A DNA stretch of 64,000 nucleotides. Source: Jeongeupia sp. USM3. GTDB taxonomy: Bacteria; Pseudomonadota; Gammaproteobacteria; Burkholderiales; Chitinibacteraceae. Made by a program: the position numbers and the translations under genes. Below the pieces are notes generated by a model. It did no database searches. It saw only the letters and a list, made by a program, of their open reading frames with translations, and had not been told where the DNA came from. Shown in pieces: positions 1-9,028 of this stretch (position 1 is the stretch's first letter; each line of letters opens with the position of its first letter). The DNA is taken from positions 1,736,001 to 1,800,000 of the forward strand of contig NZ_CP017668.1 in NCBI RefSeq assembly GCF_001808185.1, written 5' to 3'.

Positions 1-1787
1 TTCTCGTCATCGCGCTGGCTGTCGGCGCCGACTACCGCTGGGCACTGTTCGAGCGCGTCGATGCGCAGGCCGGCGATGCACTGACGCGCGCCACCGTGAA
101 CGCCCGCGCGCCGTCGAACGACATCGTCGTCGTCAACATCGACCAGACCAGCCTCGAGCGGCTCAACGATGAGGCCGGCAGCTGGCCGTGGCCGCGGGCG
201 ATCCACGCCGAGCTGGTCTCGGCCATCGCCGCCCAGCATCCCAAGGCCATCGTCTTCGACCTGCTGTTCAACGAGGCGGACACCTTCCGTCTCGACAGCG
301 ACGCACTGCTGCGCGACACGATCGCCGCCACCCCGGACGTCTTCGTGCCGACGGTGCTGCTCGGCGACGGCCAGGGCGCGAAACTCGCCGACCTGCCCGC
401 CCCGCTCGGCCTCGAACGCCTGCCCCACGCCGTTCCCGACGCGCGTGCGCCGCTGCTGCTGCCGCTGGTGCTGGCGCCGGCAAGCTGGCGCGGCGGGCTG
501 ATCAACTTCGACGCCGACCGCGACGGCATCGGCCGTCACTACCTGCGCTACGCCGAGCGGGACGGCTGGCGGATTCCGGCGCTGCCGACCGCGCTGGCAC
601 GGCACTTCGACTGGCCGCAGCCCGAGGTCCGGCGGATGCGCCTGAACTGGACGCCAAGGCATGCAACGGTCAGCTACGCCGACATCTACGCCGATGCCGG
701 TCGCGAAACGCCGCAGCGGCCGAAGAACGAATTCACCGGCAAGATCGTGCTGATCGGCACCGCCGCGCCGGGGCTGCAGGACCTGCGCCCGACACCGCTG
801 GCCAAGACCTGGCCCGGTGTCGAGATCCTGGCCACGGCAATCGACAACCTCGCACACGGCGACTGGCTGCGCGAAGCGCCACGGCCGTGGTTTGCCGTGC
901 TGGCGCTGGCGATCGCGGCGCTGCTGACGCTGGGCTTCCAGTCGGGCATCAATACGCTCTGGCTCGGCATCGCCATGGCCGTCGCGTCGCTCGCCGGCGC
1001 TGCGGCGATGTGGCTGGCGCAGATGCGGCTGTGGTTCGCGCCGCTGGCGATGCCGCTGGTCTGGGGCTGGCTCTACTACGCGCTCGCCGCGCTGGTCGCC
1101 TACGTCAAGGAACGCGCACGGCGCGAAGCCACGGTGCGGCTGTTCGGCCGCTTCCTCGACCCGCGCGTCGTCGGCCAGCTGGTCGCCGGCGGCGTGATCG
1201 ACAGTGCCCCGGCCGCGCGCGACGTCACCGTGCTGTTCTCGGACATCCGCGGCTTCACCAGCCTGTCCGAAACGCGACAGCCCGAAGAGGTGGTTGCTTT
1301 ACTAAACCGTTATTTTTCACGGCAGGTCGCCGTCGTCTTCCGCCACGGCGGCACGCTTGATAAATTCATCGGCGACGCGATCATGGCGTTCTGGGGCGCC
1401 CCGGTCGACGACCCGGATCACGCCCGCCACGCCGTCGCCGCCGCGATCGAGATGGGCAACGAGCTCGAAGCCTTCCGTGCCGAACTGGCGCAGGCCGGTG
1501 CCGATTTCGGCCGCGATTTCGACGTGGGCATCGGTGTCCACACCGGCCGCGCCGTCGTCGGCTTCATTGGTGCCGATGATCGGCTCGATTACACGGCAAT
1601 CGGCGATACGGTGAACCTTGCCAGCCGGATCGAGGGTCAAACCAAAGGGATCGCGCGGATTCTCGTGTCGCAATCGACCAGGGACGCCTGCGGCGATGCC
1701 TTCGGCTTCGGCGACTGCGGCGAGCATCACGTCAAGGGCCGCGCCGAAGCCGTGCGGCTGTACCAACCCTTCAAGGAGAAGCAATGA
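1..1787 (+). CDS. CHASE2-domain adenylate/guanylate cyclase (5' truncated by window edge)
   Basis: The frame is open from base 3, so the true start lies outside the window; the first internal start (GTG at 96) would cut into the domain. At least 594 residues are visible. The N-terminal half reads as a CHASE2 sensor domain (periplasmic in known proteins), followed by hydrophobic segments at about 880-1110. A class III nucleotide cyclase domain begins near 1221: it has the metal-binding SDIRGF motif and a GDAIMAFWGAP motif with the second aspartate. The family makes cAMP or cGMP; the substrate cannot be told from sequence here. The stop overlaps the next start (ATGA), so this is the first visible gene of a three-gene operon with an SH3 protein and an M48 protease. 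Confidence 0.9.
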   Translation, partial: LVIALAVGADYRWALFERVDAQAGDALTRATVNARAPSNDIVVVNIDQTSLERLNDEAGSWPWPRAIHAELVSAIAAQHPKAIVFDLLFNEADTFRLDSDALLRDTIAATPDVFVPTVLLGDGQGAKLADLPAPLGLERLPHAVPDARAPLLLPLVLAPASWRGGLINFDADRDGIGRHYLRYAERDGWRIPALPTALARHFDWPQPEVRRMRLNWTPRHATVSYADIYADAGRETPQRPKNEFTGKIVLIGTAAPGLQDLRPTPLAKTWPGVEILATAIDNLAHGDWLREAPRPWFAVLALAIAALLTLGFQSGINTLWLGIAMAVASLAGAAAMWLAQMRLWFAPLAMPLVWGWLYYALAALVAYVKERARREATVRLFGRFLDPRVVGQLVAGGVIDSAPAARDVTVLFSDIRGFTSLSETRQPEEVVALLNRYFSRQVAVVFRHGGTLDKFIGDAIMAFWGAPVDDPDHARHAVAAAIEMGNELEAFRAELAQAGADFGRDFDVGIGVHTGRAVVGFIGADDRLDYTAIGDTVNLASRIEGQTKGIARILVSQSTRDACGDAFGFGDCGEHHVKGRAEAVRLYQPFKEKQ

Positions 1788-2323
1788 GATCGTTGCTTGC
1801 GATAGTGCTGCTGGGCCTGGCGAGCTTCGCCTGGGCCGAGAGCGGCACGCTGGTCCGCGCCAGCGACCTGAAGCAGAAGCCGTTCAGCGACGCCGCCAGC
1901 GCCGGCAAGCTGAGCGCCGGCGCGCGGGTCGACATCGTCGCGCGCCAGGGCGCGTGGATGCAGGTGAAATCGGGCAGCCAGGGCGGCTGGGTCAAGCTGC
2001 TGAATGTGCGCACCGGTAGCGGCAAGGGTAATGGCGGCGGGATCGGATCAATCGGCAGCGTGCTGGCGACCGGTTCGTCCGGCACCACCGTGACCACCGG
2101 CGTCAAGGGGCTGTCGAGCGAGCAGATCCGCAACGCCAGGCCGAACTACGCCGAGCTGAAGAAGCTCGACGGCTACGATGCGACGCGCCAGAGCGCCGCG
2201 GGCAGCGCGGCGGCCAACGGCCTGAAGCCGCGCAGCGTGCCTTATGTCGTATCGCGCGCGACGCCGTCCGACACGTCGTCGGGGAACGGCAACGATCCGC
2301 AAAACCGCCGGAGAGGCCCGTGA
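1784..2323 (+). CDS. Exported SH3-domain protein
   Basis: This 179-aa protein has a clear signal peptide ending in FAWAES (cleavage near residue 20). A bacterial SH3 domain spans about residues 23-75, with the typical KPFSDA, GARVDIVARQGAWMQVK and GGWVKLLNVRTG strings. The rest is low-complexity, rich in Gly, Ser and Arg, with no domain I recognise. Such SH3 domains usually bind cell-wall or protein ligands in the periplasm. It is translationally coupled on both sides: its ATG overlaps the cyclase stop and its TGA overlaps the ATG of the M48 protease. That suggests a periplasmic partner role, which is inference. Confidence 0.8.
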   Translation: MRSLLAIVLLGLASFAWAESGTLVRASDLKQKPFSDAASAGKLSAGARVDIVARQGAWMQVKSGSQGGWVKLLNVRTGSGKGNGGGIGSIGSVLATGSSGTTVTTGVKGLSSEQIRNARPNYAELKKLDGYDATRQSAAGSAAANGLKPRSVPYVVSRATPSDTSSGNGNDPQNRRRGP

Positions 2324-3210
2324 TGCAACGCAGCAAGACATTCCGCCTCGCCGCAATGACGCTCGCCGCCGCGCTGGCCCAGCCGGCACTGGCATCGAGC
2401 CTGGCCGACTTCCTCGGCAAGGCGATGGAGAACCCGGACCTCGTCAATTCGGTTGTCGGCGCGGTGCAGAACACCATCGACGCCAACCGGACGATCGGGC
2501 CGAAGGAAGAGAAAACCCTCGGCGACGGCATGGCCGCCAACTTGCTCGGCGCCGCGCCGCTGGTCAACAGCGCCGGCTTGCAGACCTATGTGAACCAGGT
2601 CGGCCGCTGGGTCTCCAGCCAGAGCGAGGCGCCGAATCTCGACTGGCGCTTCGGCGTCATCGACAGCCCCAACGTCAACAGTTTCGCGACGCCGGGCGGC
2701 GTGGTGCTGATCACCCGCGGGCTGATGGACCGGCTGCGCAACGAGTCCGAACTCGCCGGCGTGCTCGGTCACGAGATCACCCACGTGCTGCGCCACCACG
2801 TGACGCGCGCCACGCAGTCGGGCAAGGGCCGCGAGGCCGTCGCCAACGCGCTGCAGGGCGTCGCCCAGTACAAGGCCGACGACGCGCGCCGCCAGCTCGG
2901 CGCCAATGTGCTGTCGGGCGTCTCGGAAGTGTATGTGCGCGGTCTGGACAAGGACGACGAGTTCGAGGCCGACGTCACCGGCATGGTGCTGGCCGCCCGC
3001 GCCGGCTACAACCCGTACGCGCTGGTCTCGGTGCTGCAGACGCTGGGCGAGATCAATCCGGCCGACGGCAGCGTCCAGCTGATGTTCAGCACCCACCCGA
3101 GCCCGCAGGCGCGACTCGACTACATCGACCGCAATGTCGGGGCCAAGCTCGAGAAGTACGCCGGCGGGGTCGAGAATACGCCGAGGTTCCGCGCTGCGAC
3201 CGGGCGTTGA
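2323..3210 (+). CDS. M48 family zinc metalloprotease, exported
   Basis: I chose the ATG at 2323, which overlaps the previous stop as TGATG; a GTG three bases earlier is also possible. The 295-aa product starts with a signal peptide ending LAQPALA. The zinc motif HEITH is at residues 150-154, and the third ligand is probably the Glu in DEFEAD near residue 215. The FATPGGVVLITRGLM string and overall layout match the BepA/LoiP-like periplasmic M48 proteases, which degrade or mature outer-membrane proteins. No TPR domain follows, so it is closer to the short single-domain members. A strong terminator follows 35 bp after the stop. Confidence 0.88.
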   Translation: MQRSKTFRLAAMTLAAALAQPALASSLADFLGKAMENPDLVNSVVGAVQNTIDANRTIGPKEEKTLGDGMAANLLGAAPLVNSAGLQTYVNQVGRWVSSQSEAPNLDWRFGVIDSPNVNSFATPGGVVLITRGLMDRLRNESELAGVLGHEITHVLRHHVTRATQSGKGREAVANALQGVAQYKADDARRQLGANVLSGVSEVYVRGLDKDDEFEADVTGMVLAARAGYNPYALVSVLQTLGEINPADGSVQLMFSTHPSPQARLDYIDRNVGAKLEKYAGGVENTPRFRAATGR

Positions 3211-3244
3211 CGGCGCGCACGGCCTTCGGGCCGGCGCCTGACGC

Positions 3245-3271
3245 AAAAAAACCGGCTTTGCCGGTTTTTTT
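3245..3271. terminator. Bidirectional intrinsic terminator between the M48 protease and an outer-membrane protein gene
   Basis: The arms AAAAAACCGGC and GCCGGTTTTTT flank a TTT loop. The A-run on one side and T-run on the other let it end both the rightward protease operon and the leftward barrel gene. Confidence 0.9.
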
Positions 3272-3289
3272 GTATGCGCCGCGCCGGGA

Positions 3290-4084
3290 TCAGAACTGGT
3301 AGCGCGCGCCGATCGAGTACTCGCTGTACTTGATGTCGTCGCCGCCTTCCATCCAGACGCGAGTGGCGCTGGGGTCGCCGAATACCCACTCGGCCGCCGC
3401 CGGCGTCAGGTCGGCATCGATGTTGTCGAAGCTCGTGCGGTAGAAGCCCGCTGCAGCGGTCACGGTCCAGTTGGTCGTGAGATCGTATTCGAGCCGGAAC
3501 GACAGGCCGGTGGTCTTGGTGTCGCCTTCCGGATCATCGTTGAAGATGAAATCGGCATCCGGGCCGGCGATCAGGGCCTTGTCATACGTCGCCTTGTTGC
3601 GCCCCCAACTGACCAGCGCCTGCAAACGCAGCGACGGATTCAGGTCGAATTGCGCACCACCGAACAGCGTATAGCCGTTGGTGCGGATGTCGCCGGCGAA
3701 ACTGCTGTCCTGGCCGCCGCCATCAAGGCTGACGCCCGTATATTCGTCCTTGCCGGTCTGCCACCTGGCGCCGGCCAGCACGCGGATCGCGTTCGCCAGC
3801 AGCGGGGACTTGTACAGGCCCTCAAGTGCAAAAGCGGTGCCGTGATCGTAGTCGTCGCCCTCGTCACCATACCCCTTCTGGTACAGGCCGCTGCCACGGA
3901 CATCGAAAATGCCGTTGTCGTCGACGAACTTGTAGCCGACGCCGAATTGCGTGTTGTAGGCCTCGACATCCCTGGTCAGGACATTCTCACCGATGTCGAG
4001 GTAAACGCCTTCGCGTTCGACGGCCTGCGCCGCCATGGCTGAACCGAAAAAGGCGAGAGAGAGTACGGAAATCTGTTTTTTCAT
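3290..4084 (-). CDS. Predicted outer-membrane beta-barrel protein
   Basis: A 264-aa protein with a lysine-led signal peptide ending AMAAQA. The mature part is acidic, with alternating aromatic and hydrophobic residues, many Gly-Asp-Asp turns, and the C-terminal aromatic RYQF typical of barrels inserted by the Bam machinery. I do not recognise a specific family; it could be a small porin-like or YfaZ-type protein. It is transcribed alone, convergent with the M48 gene and divergent from pepP, from an unusually AT-rich upstream region. Confidence 0.7.
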   Translation of the reverse strand: MKKQISVLSLAFFGSAMAAQAVEREGVYLDIGENVLTRDVEAYNTQFGVGYKFVDDNGIFDVRGSGLYQKGYGDEGDDYDHGTAFALEGLYKSPLLANAIRVLAGARWQTGKDEYTGVSLDGGGQDSSFAGDIRTNGYTLFGGAQFDLNPSLRLQALVSWGRNKATYDKALIAGPDADFIFNDDPEGDTKTTGLSFRLEYDLTTNWTVTAAAGFYRTSFDNIDADLTPAAAEWVFGDPSATRVWMEGGDDIKYSEYSIGARYQF

Positions 4085-4341
4085 TTTTCTGTCTATGTTT
4101 GGTTATTTACTTACAAAAACGTGACTAATTATGAATTAAACGCCGGTTTCCGGCGAATCCGTAGGCGTTTTCCCTGACGGGCTTGTCGCATTTCTGAATC
4201 TTATTCATTCGTCATGCTTACTAAAAGCCACCAAAACCATCAGGCTTCTGATGCCGGAAGGAGGGTTGCGTCCGGCCAATCGAAGCCCTCGCACGGCGCC
4301 GCGCGTTCCACTGGCCGCCCACCCACCACGCCGTCCGGCCT
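4085..4341. other. AT-rich divergent intergenic region with short hairpins
   Basis: This gap separates the barrel gene (leftward) from pepP (rightward). It contains a perfect small inverted repeat at 4141-4155 (CGCCGG-TTT-CCGGCG) and another at 4238-4253 (CATCAG-GCTT-CTGATG). Neither is followed by a T-run, so they are not obvious terminators. The AT-rich stretch at 4088-4140 is the likely promoter region of the barrel gene, but no clean -35/-10 pair is visible. Confidence 0.5.
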
Positions 4342-4347
4342 TATAAT
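4342..4347 (+). promoter_or_regulatory. Consensus -10 box upstream of pepP
   Basis: A perfect TATAAT lies 30 bp before the pepP ATG. No good -35 hexamer stands at 16-18 bp, so the promoter is only half-supported. The same lone TATAAT pattern precedes rph, dacA, trmB and pcnB in this window. Confidence 0.55.
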
Positions 4348-4376
4348 TGGCGGACAACACCAACAGGACGCGCCCC

Positions 4377-5678
4377 ATGCAGCCCTACGCTCAACGCCGT
4401 GCCGCGCTGGCCAGCCAGCTCGCCCCCGGCCTCGTGATCCTGCCGACGTCGCCGGAACTGAACCGCAACGCCGACACCGCCTTCCCCTACCGTTTCGACT
4501 CGGGCTTCTATTACCTCAGCGGCTTTGCCGAGCCCGAAGCCGTGCTCGTCATCGTCACCGTCACCGGCGACGCGCCGCAATCCATCCTGTTCTGCCGCGA
4601 GAAGAACCTCGAACGCGAGATCTGGGACGGCTACCGCTACGGCCCGGCCGCCGCGGCCGACACCTTCGGCTTCGATGCCGCCTACCCGATCGAAGAGCTC
4701 GACGAACGCCTCGTCGAGCTGATGAAGAACCAGCCGCGCGTCTACTTTCCGCTCGGCCAGGACAAGGACTGGGACGCGCGGCTGTCCGGCTGGCTGGCCG
4801 GCGTGCGTGCCTTCACCCGCGCCGGCGTCGCCGCCCCGGGCGAGATCGTCGAGGTGCGCGACGCGATCAACGAGATGCGTCTGTTCAAGGACGCGCACGA
4901 GCTCGACATCATGCGCCGCGCCGGCCGGATCAACGTCGAGGCGCACAAGCGCGCGATGCGCTTCGCCACACCGGGCTGTTTCGAGTACGAGCTCGAGGCC
5001 GAGCTGCTGCACGACTACTACCGCCAGGGCAGCCGCTTCCCGGCGTACACGAGCATCGTCGCCGGCGGCGCCAATGCCTGCGTGCTGCACTACATCGAGA
5101 ACAACGCCCGCATCGCCGACGGCGCACTGGTGCTGATCGACGCCGGCTGCGAAATCGGCGGCTACGCGTCCGACATCACCCGCACCTTCCCGGTCAACGG
5201 CCGCTTCAGCCCGGCGCAGAAAGCCGTCTACGAGATCACGCTGGCCGCGCACGAAGCCGCGCAGGCCGAAGCACGCCCCGGCAACAGCTGGGGCGCGGTG
5301 CACGACGCGGCAACGCGCGTGCTGGCGCAGGGCATGCTCGACCTGAAACTGCTGAAGGGCTCGCTAGCCGAAGTGCTCGAAACCGGCAGCTACCGCCAGT
5401 TCTACATGCACCGGACCGGCCACTGGCTCGGCCTCGACGTCCACGACGCCGGCGCCTACATGCGGAACGGCGCATGGCGCACGCTCGAGGCCGGCATGGC
5501 GTTCACGATCGAGCCGGGCTTTTACATCCGCCCGGCCGACAATGTGCCGGCCGAATTCGAGAACATCGGCATCCGCATCGAGGACAACGTCGTCATCACC
5601 GGGACCGGCTTCGAATGGCTGACCGACGGCTGCCCGAGAACGGTCGCCGAGATCGAAGACTGGATGGCACAGCGATGA
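4377..5678 (+). CDS. pepP: Xaa-Pro aminopeptidase P
   Basis: I chose the ATG at 4377 because AGGA stands about 9 bp upstream; a TTG at 4347 overlaps the -10 box and is rejected. The 433-aa protein has the aminopeptidase P N-terminal domain followed by the pita-bread M24 domain. The five metal ligands are visible: D255 and D266 (LIDAGCEIGGYASDIT), H349 (MHRTGHWLGLDVHD), E379 (TIEPGFY) and E402. The family removes N-terminal residues that precede proline. The stop overlaps the ubiH start, the same pepP-ubiH order as in E. coli. Confidence 0.95.
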   Translation: MQPYAQRRAALASQLAPGLVILPTSPELNRNADTAFPYRFDSGFYYLSGFAEPEAVLVIVTVTGDAPQSILFCREKNLEREIWDGYRYGPAAAADTFGFDAAYPIEELDERLVELMKNQPRVYFPLGQDKDWDARLSGWLAGVRAFTRAGVAAPGEIVEVRDAINEMRLFKDAHELDIMRRAGRINVEAHKRAMRFATPGCFEYELEAELLHDYYRQGSRFPAYTSIVAGGANACVLHYIENNARIADGALVLIDAGCEIGGYASDITRTFPVNGRFSPAQKAVYEITLAAHEAAQAEARPGNSWGAVHDAATRVLAQGMLDLKLLKGSLAEVLETGSYRQFYMHRTGHWLGLDVHDAGAYMRNGAWRTLEAGMAFTIEPGFYIRPADNVPAEFENIGIRIEDNVVITGTGFEWLTDGCPRTVAEIEDWMAQR

Positions 5679-6871
5679 TGACCGAACGCCTGCCCGAACA
5701 TGTCGACGTCGCCATCGTCGGCGGCGGCCCGGTCGGCGCGCTGCTGGCCTTGCGGCTGGCCGACGCCGGCATCGATGCGCTGGCGATCGAGGCGCGCGTG
5801 ACCACGCCGGCCGACCCGCGCGCGCTGGCGCTCTCGCACGCCAGCACCGAGGCGCTGGCCCGCGTCGGCCTGTGGCACGACGAGCTCGGCGCCACCGCGA
5901 TCACCCGGGTCCACGTTTCGCAGGCCGGTACGCTCGGCCGCACCGAACTGTCGGCGGCCGAAATCGGCCTGCCGGCGCTCGGCCATGTCGTGCCGTACAG
6001 CAGGCTGGCGGCGCTGGCGCTCGAGCGGCTCAAGGCCGGGCCGGTACTGAAGCGGCCCAAGGCCGACCATGCCACCGTCGCGCTCGGCACCACCGTCACC
6101 GGCGTCGACCGGCTCGCCCGCTATGCGCGGCTGAGTCTGGCGACGCCGCAAGGCATCCACCGGCTGACCGCCGGCCTCGTCGTGCTTGCCGAGGGCGGCC
6201 AGTTGCTGGCTGCGCTCGACGACGTCGAGCAGTCGGTCAAGCCGTACGACCAGCACGCGATCCTGGCAACGATCACGCCGGCCGAGCCGCACCGCGGCGT
6301 CGCGTTCGAGCGCTTTGCCGACGACGGCCCGATGGCGCTGCTGCCGAACGGCGACGACTACACGCTGGTGTGGACGCAGACGCCCGAAGGCGCCGAAGCC
6401 AGGCTCGCGCTGTCCGACGCCGAATTCGTCGCCGAGGTCAGCCAGCGCTTTGCCGGCCGGATCGCCGGCTTTGTGAAGGTCGGCCCGCGTGCGAGCTGGC
6501 CGCTGGCGCTGAAGACGCTCGATTCGGTCGTCGGCCGCCGCGTGGTGATGATCGGCAATGCCGCGCAGACGCTGCATCCGGTCGCCGGTCAGGGGCTGAA
6601 CCTCGGCCTGCGCGACGCGGCGACGCTGGCCGAGCTGCTGGCGGTCACGCCGCCCGCCCAGCTCGGCGACGCGGCGACCTTGGCGCGCTACGCCGCCTTG
6701 CGCCGCAAGGACGCCGGCCGGGTTACGCGCTTTACCGACGGACTGATCGGCTGGTTCGAATCACCGAACCCGCTGCTCAAGCACGTGCGCAGCGCCGGCC
6801 TCTTGGCGCTCGACCAGATCGGCCCGCTGCGGCGCGGTTTCGCCCGCAAGATGGTTTATGGCGCGCGTTAG
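5675..6871 (+). CDS. ubiH: UbiH/VisC-family FAD-dependent ubiquinone hydroxylase
   Basis: The start ATG at 5675 overlaps the pepP stop (ATGATGA; the second ATG at 5678 is also possible). The 398-aa protein has the N-terminal FAD-binding VAIVGGGPVGALLALRLADAG string, a conserved DPRALALSHAS region and the C-terminal GNAAQTLHPVAGQGLNLGLRDA signature of the UbiH/UbiF/UbiI group. These flavoprotein monooxygenases hydroxylate the ring of ubiquinone precursors at the inner membrane. The position directly after pepP argues for ubiH, but the members are hard to tell apart by sequence alone. Confidence 0.85.
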   Translation: MMTERLPEHVDVAIVGGGPVGALLALRLADAGIDALAIEARVTTPADPRALALSHASTEALARVGLWHDELGATAITRVHVSQAGTLGRTELSAAEIGLPALGHVVPYSRLAALALERLKAGPVLKRPKADHATVALGTTVTGVDRLARYARLSLATPQGIHRLTAGLVVLAEGGQLLAALDDVEQSVKPYDQHAILATITPAEPHRGVAFERFADDGPMALLPNGDDYTLVWTQTPEGAEARLALSDAEFVAEVSQRFAGRIAGFVKVGPRASWPLALKTLDSVVGRRVVMIGNAAQTLHPVAGQGLNLGLRDAATLAELLAVTPPAQLGDAATLARYAALRRKDAGRVTRFTDGLIGWFESPNPLLKHVRSAGLLALDQIGPLRRGFARKMVYGAR

Positions 6872-6919
6872 CGCTGCGGTCTACGGCGCACGCTGAAGCC
6901 GCCTGCGCCGGGCCGGCCG

Positions 6920-7414
6920 TCAGGCCAGGGGCCGGCGGCGCAGCTCGATCTCGACCAGCCGCCCCATGTCGACCAGCATCTCGCGCTCGAACGGCTCGAG
7001 CGTGCGCGGCGCGCGGTCGATCAGGCACAGGGTGCCGAGCATCGCGCCGTTCTCGGCCTTCAGCGGCACGCCGGCATAGAAGCGGATGTACGGCGCATCG
7101 GTCACCAGCGGGTTGTCGGCGAAGCGCGGGTCGAGCAGCGCATCCTCGATGACCATCAGCTCCGGCTGCAGGATGGTATGACCGCAGAACGACACGTCGC
7201 GCGAGGTTTCGGTCGCGTCGATGCCGCACACCGACTTGAACCACTGGCGGTTGTCGTCGATCAGGCTGATCACGGCGATGGCGACGCGGAAAAAGCTCGC
7301 GGCGGCGCGGGTCAGGTTGTCGAAACGCTCCTCGGGCTCGGAGTCGAGGATCAGCAGGCTGTGCAGCGTGGCCAGCCTGGATGCCTCGTCGGCGGGAAAA
7401 CAGGGGGCTTGCAT
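6920..7414 (-). CDS. GAF-domain protein
   Basis: A 164-aa protein made of a single GAF domain (about residues 20-155): SLIDDNRQWFKSVCG, the SFCGHTI motif, the FYAGVPL string and GTLCLIDRAPRTL are typical of stand-alone or sensor-kinase GAF modules. No output domain is attached, so it may bind a small molecule and act through a partner; no function can be assigned. It lies alone on the minus strand, convergent with ubiH. Confidence 0.85.
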   Translation of the reverse strand: MQAPCFPADEASRLATLHSLLILDSEPEERFDNLTRAAASFFRVAIAVISLIDDNRQWFKSVCGIDATETSRDVSFCGHTILQPELMVIEDALLDPRFADNPLVTDAPYIRFYAGVPLKAENGAMLGTLCLIDRAPRTLEPFEREMLVDMGRLVEIELRRRPLA

Positions 7415-7759
7415 GGGGTTGGATGCTCCGTGATGACCCGGGATCGCCTGCTCGGGATCGACTCATCCCTGGCTCGCGAAAATTCGTTTCGCTTAAATAT
7501 TTACATCGAACTTTCTAAATAGCCAGAAATACGCCGTCACCGGCCGCCGCCGCACGCGACACCACGTGCCTTGCCGCCCCTTCCTGCCACATTCCTCCTC
7601 CTCCGCTTCCGGTCTGCCCACGGTGCGGCCATGTCCGGCATGGCGGCTTCGGCATGCGCCGCTCGCCGGTTCCGTCGGGTCAATCAAGAAAATTATTTTC
7701 TTGATAAAGCCAAAACAATCGTAGTAACTTCGAAAAAATTTCACGAACAGGGGACAGCA
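7415..7759. other. 345-bp intergenic region with the control site of the D-amino-acid cluster
   Basis: The left part (7470-7530) is AT-rich and probably holds the promoter of the leftward GAF gene. The middle is GC-rich and featureless. The right part is AT-rich again and carries the 23-bp palindrome described separately, followed by a good ribosome-binding site (GGGGA) at 7750-7754. Confidence 0.6.
7683..7705. promoter_or_regulatory. Perfect palindrome, candidate operator for the RpiR/MurR regulator
   Basis: Two 10-bp arms, ATCAAGAAAA and TTTTCTTGAT, are perfect inverted repeats around TTA. The site lies 54 bp upstream of the D-amino acid deaminase ATG, and the TTGAT of its right arm could form part of a -35 box (TTGATA at 7701-7706). 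AT-rich palindromes of the GAAAnnnTTTC type are typical of RpiR-family operators. The cluster encodes such a regulator at 10722, so it is the likely ligand (inference). Confidence 0.6.
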
Positions 7760-9028
7760 ATGGCAGCGCATCCGTTTTTGACGCACCCGATCGCAGCATC
7801 CGGCAAGGGTCTGGGCAGCTTTGCCGCCGGCGACACGCTGGGCGATGTCGCCGGGCTGGGCTGGAACATCCTTGCCGAGGACGTGAGCCTGCCGGTGGCG
7901 GTGCTGCGCGGCGAGCGCATCGCGCACAACCTCGTCTGGATGCGCGACTTCATCGCCCGCTACGGCGTCAAGCTGGCGCCGCACGGCAAGACGACGATGA
8001 GCCCGGCGCTGTTCCAGCGCCAGCTCGACCACGGCGCCTGGGGGATCACGCTGGCGACCGCGTCGCAGACGCGCGCCGCCTACCGCCACGGCGTACGCCG
8101 CGTGCTGCTCGCCAACCAGCTGGTCGGCCACGGCAATATGGCGATCATCGCCGCGCTGCAGGCCGACCCGGATTTCGATTTCTACTGCTGTGTCGACTCG
8201 GCCGCCAACGTCGATGCGCTCGGCGCCTACTTCACCGTCCGCGGCCAGACGCTGAAGGTGCTGCTCGAACTCGGCGTGAGCGGCGGCCGCACCGGCGCGC
8301 GCGACGCCAAGGCCGAGGACGACGTGCTCGCGGCGATCGCCCGCTGGCCGGCGCTGCAGCTTGCCGGCATCGAGCTGTACGAGGGCGTGCTGAAGACCGA
8401 GGCCGAGATCCGCGCCTTCCTGCAGCGCGCCGCGTCGCGGCTGCGCCAGCTGTGCGACGACGGGCTGATCGGGACCGGCAGCGCCATCCTGTCCGGCGCC
8501 GGCTCGGCGTGGTACGACATCGTCGCGTCCGAATGGACCGGGCTGACGCTGTCGCGACCGGTCGACATCGTGCTGCGCCCCGGCTGCTACCTGACCCACG
8601 ACGTCGGCATCTACAAGGCCTCGCAGGCGCGGATCGACGCCGACAACCCGGTCGCACGCGAGATGAACGCCAGCCTGCTGCCGGCGCTGCAGCTGTGGGC
8701 CTATGTGCAGTCGATGCCCGAGCCGGGCCGCGCGATCATCGCGCTCGGCAAGCGCGACGCGGCGTTCGACGCCGGCCTGCCGCAAGCTGCGCTGCAGCAC
8801 CGGCCCGGCGAGGCCGCACCGCGCGCGGTACCGGCGCACTGGGAAGTCAGCGGCATGATGGACCAGCACGCCTATCTCGACGGCCTGCTGCCCGGCGACG
8901 ACCTCGCCGTCGGCGACCTGATCGCCTTCGAGATCTCGCACCCCTGCCTGACCTTCGACAAATGGCGCCAGCTGGCGATCGTCGACGAGGCCTACACGGT
9001 GACCGAACTGGTCGAGACCTTCTTCTAA
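7760..9028 (+). CDS. D-amino acid deaminase (DSD1/alanine-racemase-fold, PLP-dependent)
   Basis: The ATG at 7760 follows GGGGA at 7 bp; the longer frame upstream covers the operator and is rejected. The 422-aa protein has the fold-type III PLP barrel, with the cofactor lysine in APHGKTTMSP near residue 75. It also has a C-terminal SHPCLTFDKW motif, whose His and Cys match the zinc ligands of eukaryotic D-serine dehydratase (DSD1). Family members deaminate D-Ser, D-Thr or other D-amino acids to 2-oxo acids and ammonia. It opens the D-amino-acid cluster, but a repeat-containing gap of 301 bp separates it from the permease gene. Confidence 0.85.
   Translation: MAAHPFLTHPIAASGKGLGSFAAGDTLGDVAGLGWNILAEDVSLPVAVLRGERIAHNLVWMRDFIARYGVKLAPHGKTTMSPALFQRQLDHGAWGITLATASQTRAAYRHGVRRVLLANQLVGHGNMAIIAALQADPDFDFYCCVDSAANVDALGAYFTVRGQTLKVLLELGVSGGRTGARDAKAEDDVLAAIARWPALQLAGIELYEGVLKTEAEIRAFLQRAASRLRQLCDDGLIGTGSAILSGAGSAWYDIVASEWTGLTLSRPVDIVLRPGCYLTHDVGIYKASQARIDADNPVAREMNASLLPALQLWAYVQSMPEPGRAIIALGKRDAAFDAGLPQAALQHRPGEAAPRAVPAHWEVSGMMDQHAYLDGLLPGDDLAVGDLIAFEISHPCLTFDKWRQLAIVDEAYTVTELVETFF

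Noticed and set aside
4141..4155. CGCCGG-TTT-CCGGCG as a terminator
   Set aside because: No T-run on either side, and it lies upstream of both flanking genes.
4214..5674. Upstream extension of ubiH as one 885-codon frame
   Set aside because: The first 487 codons overlap pepP out of frame and have shadow composition. The real start overlaps the pepP stop.
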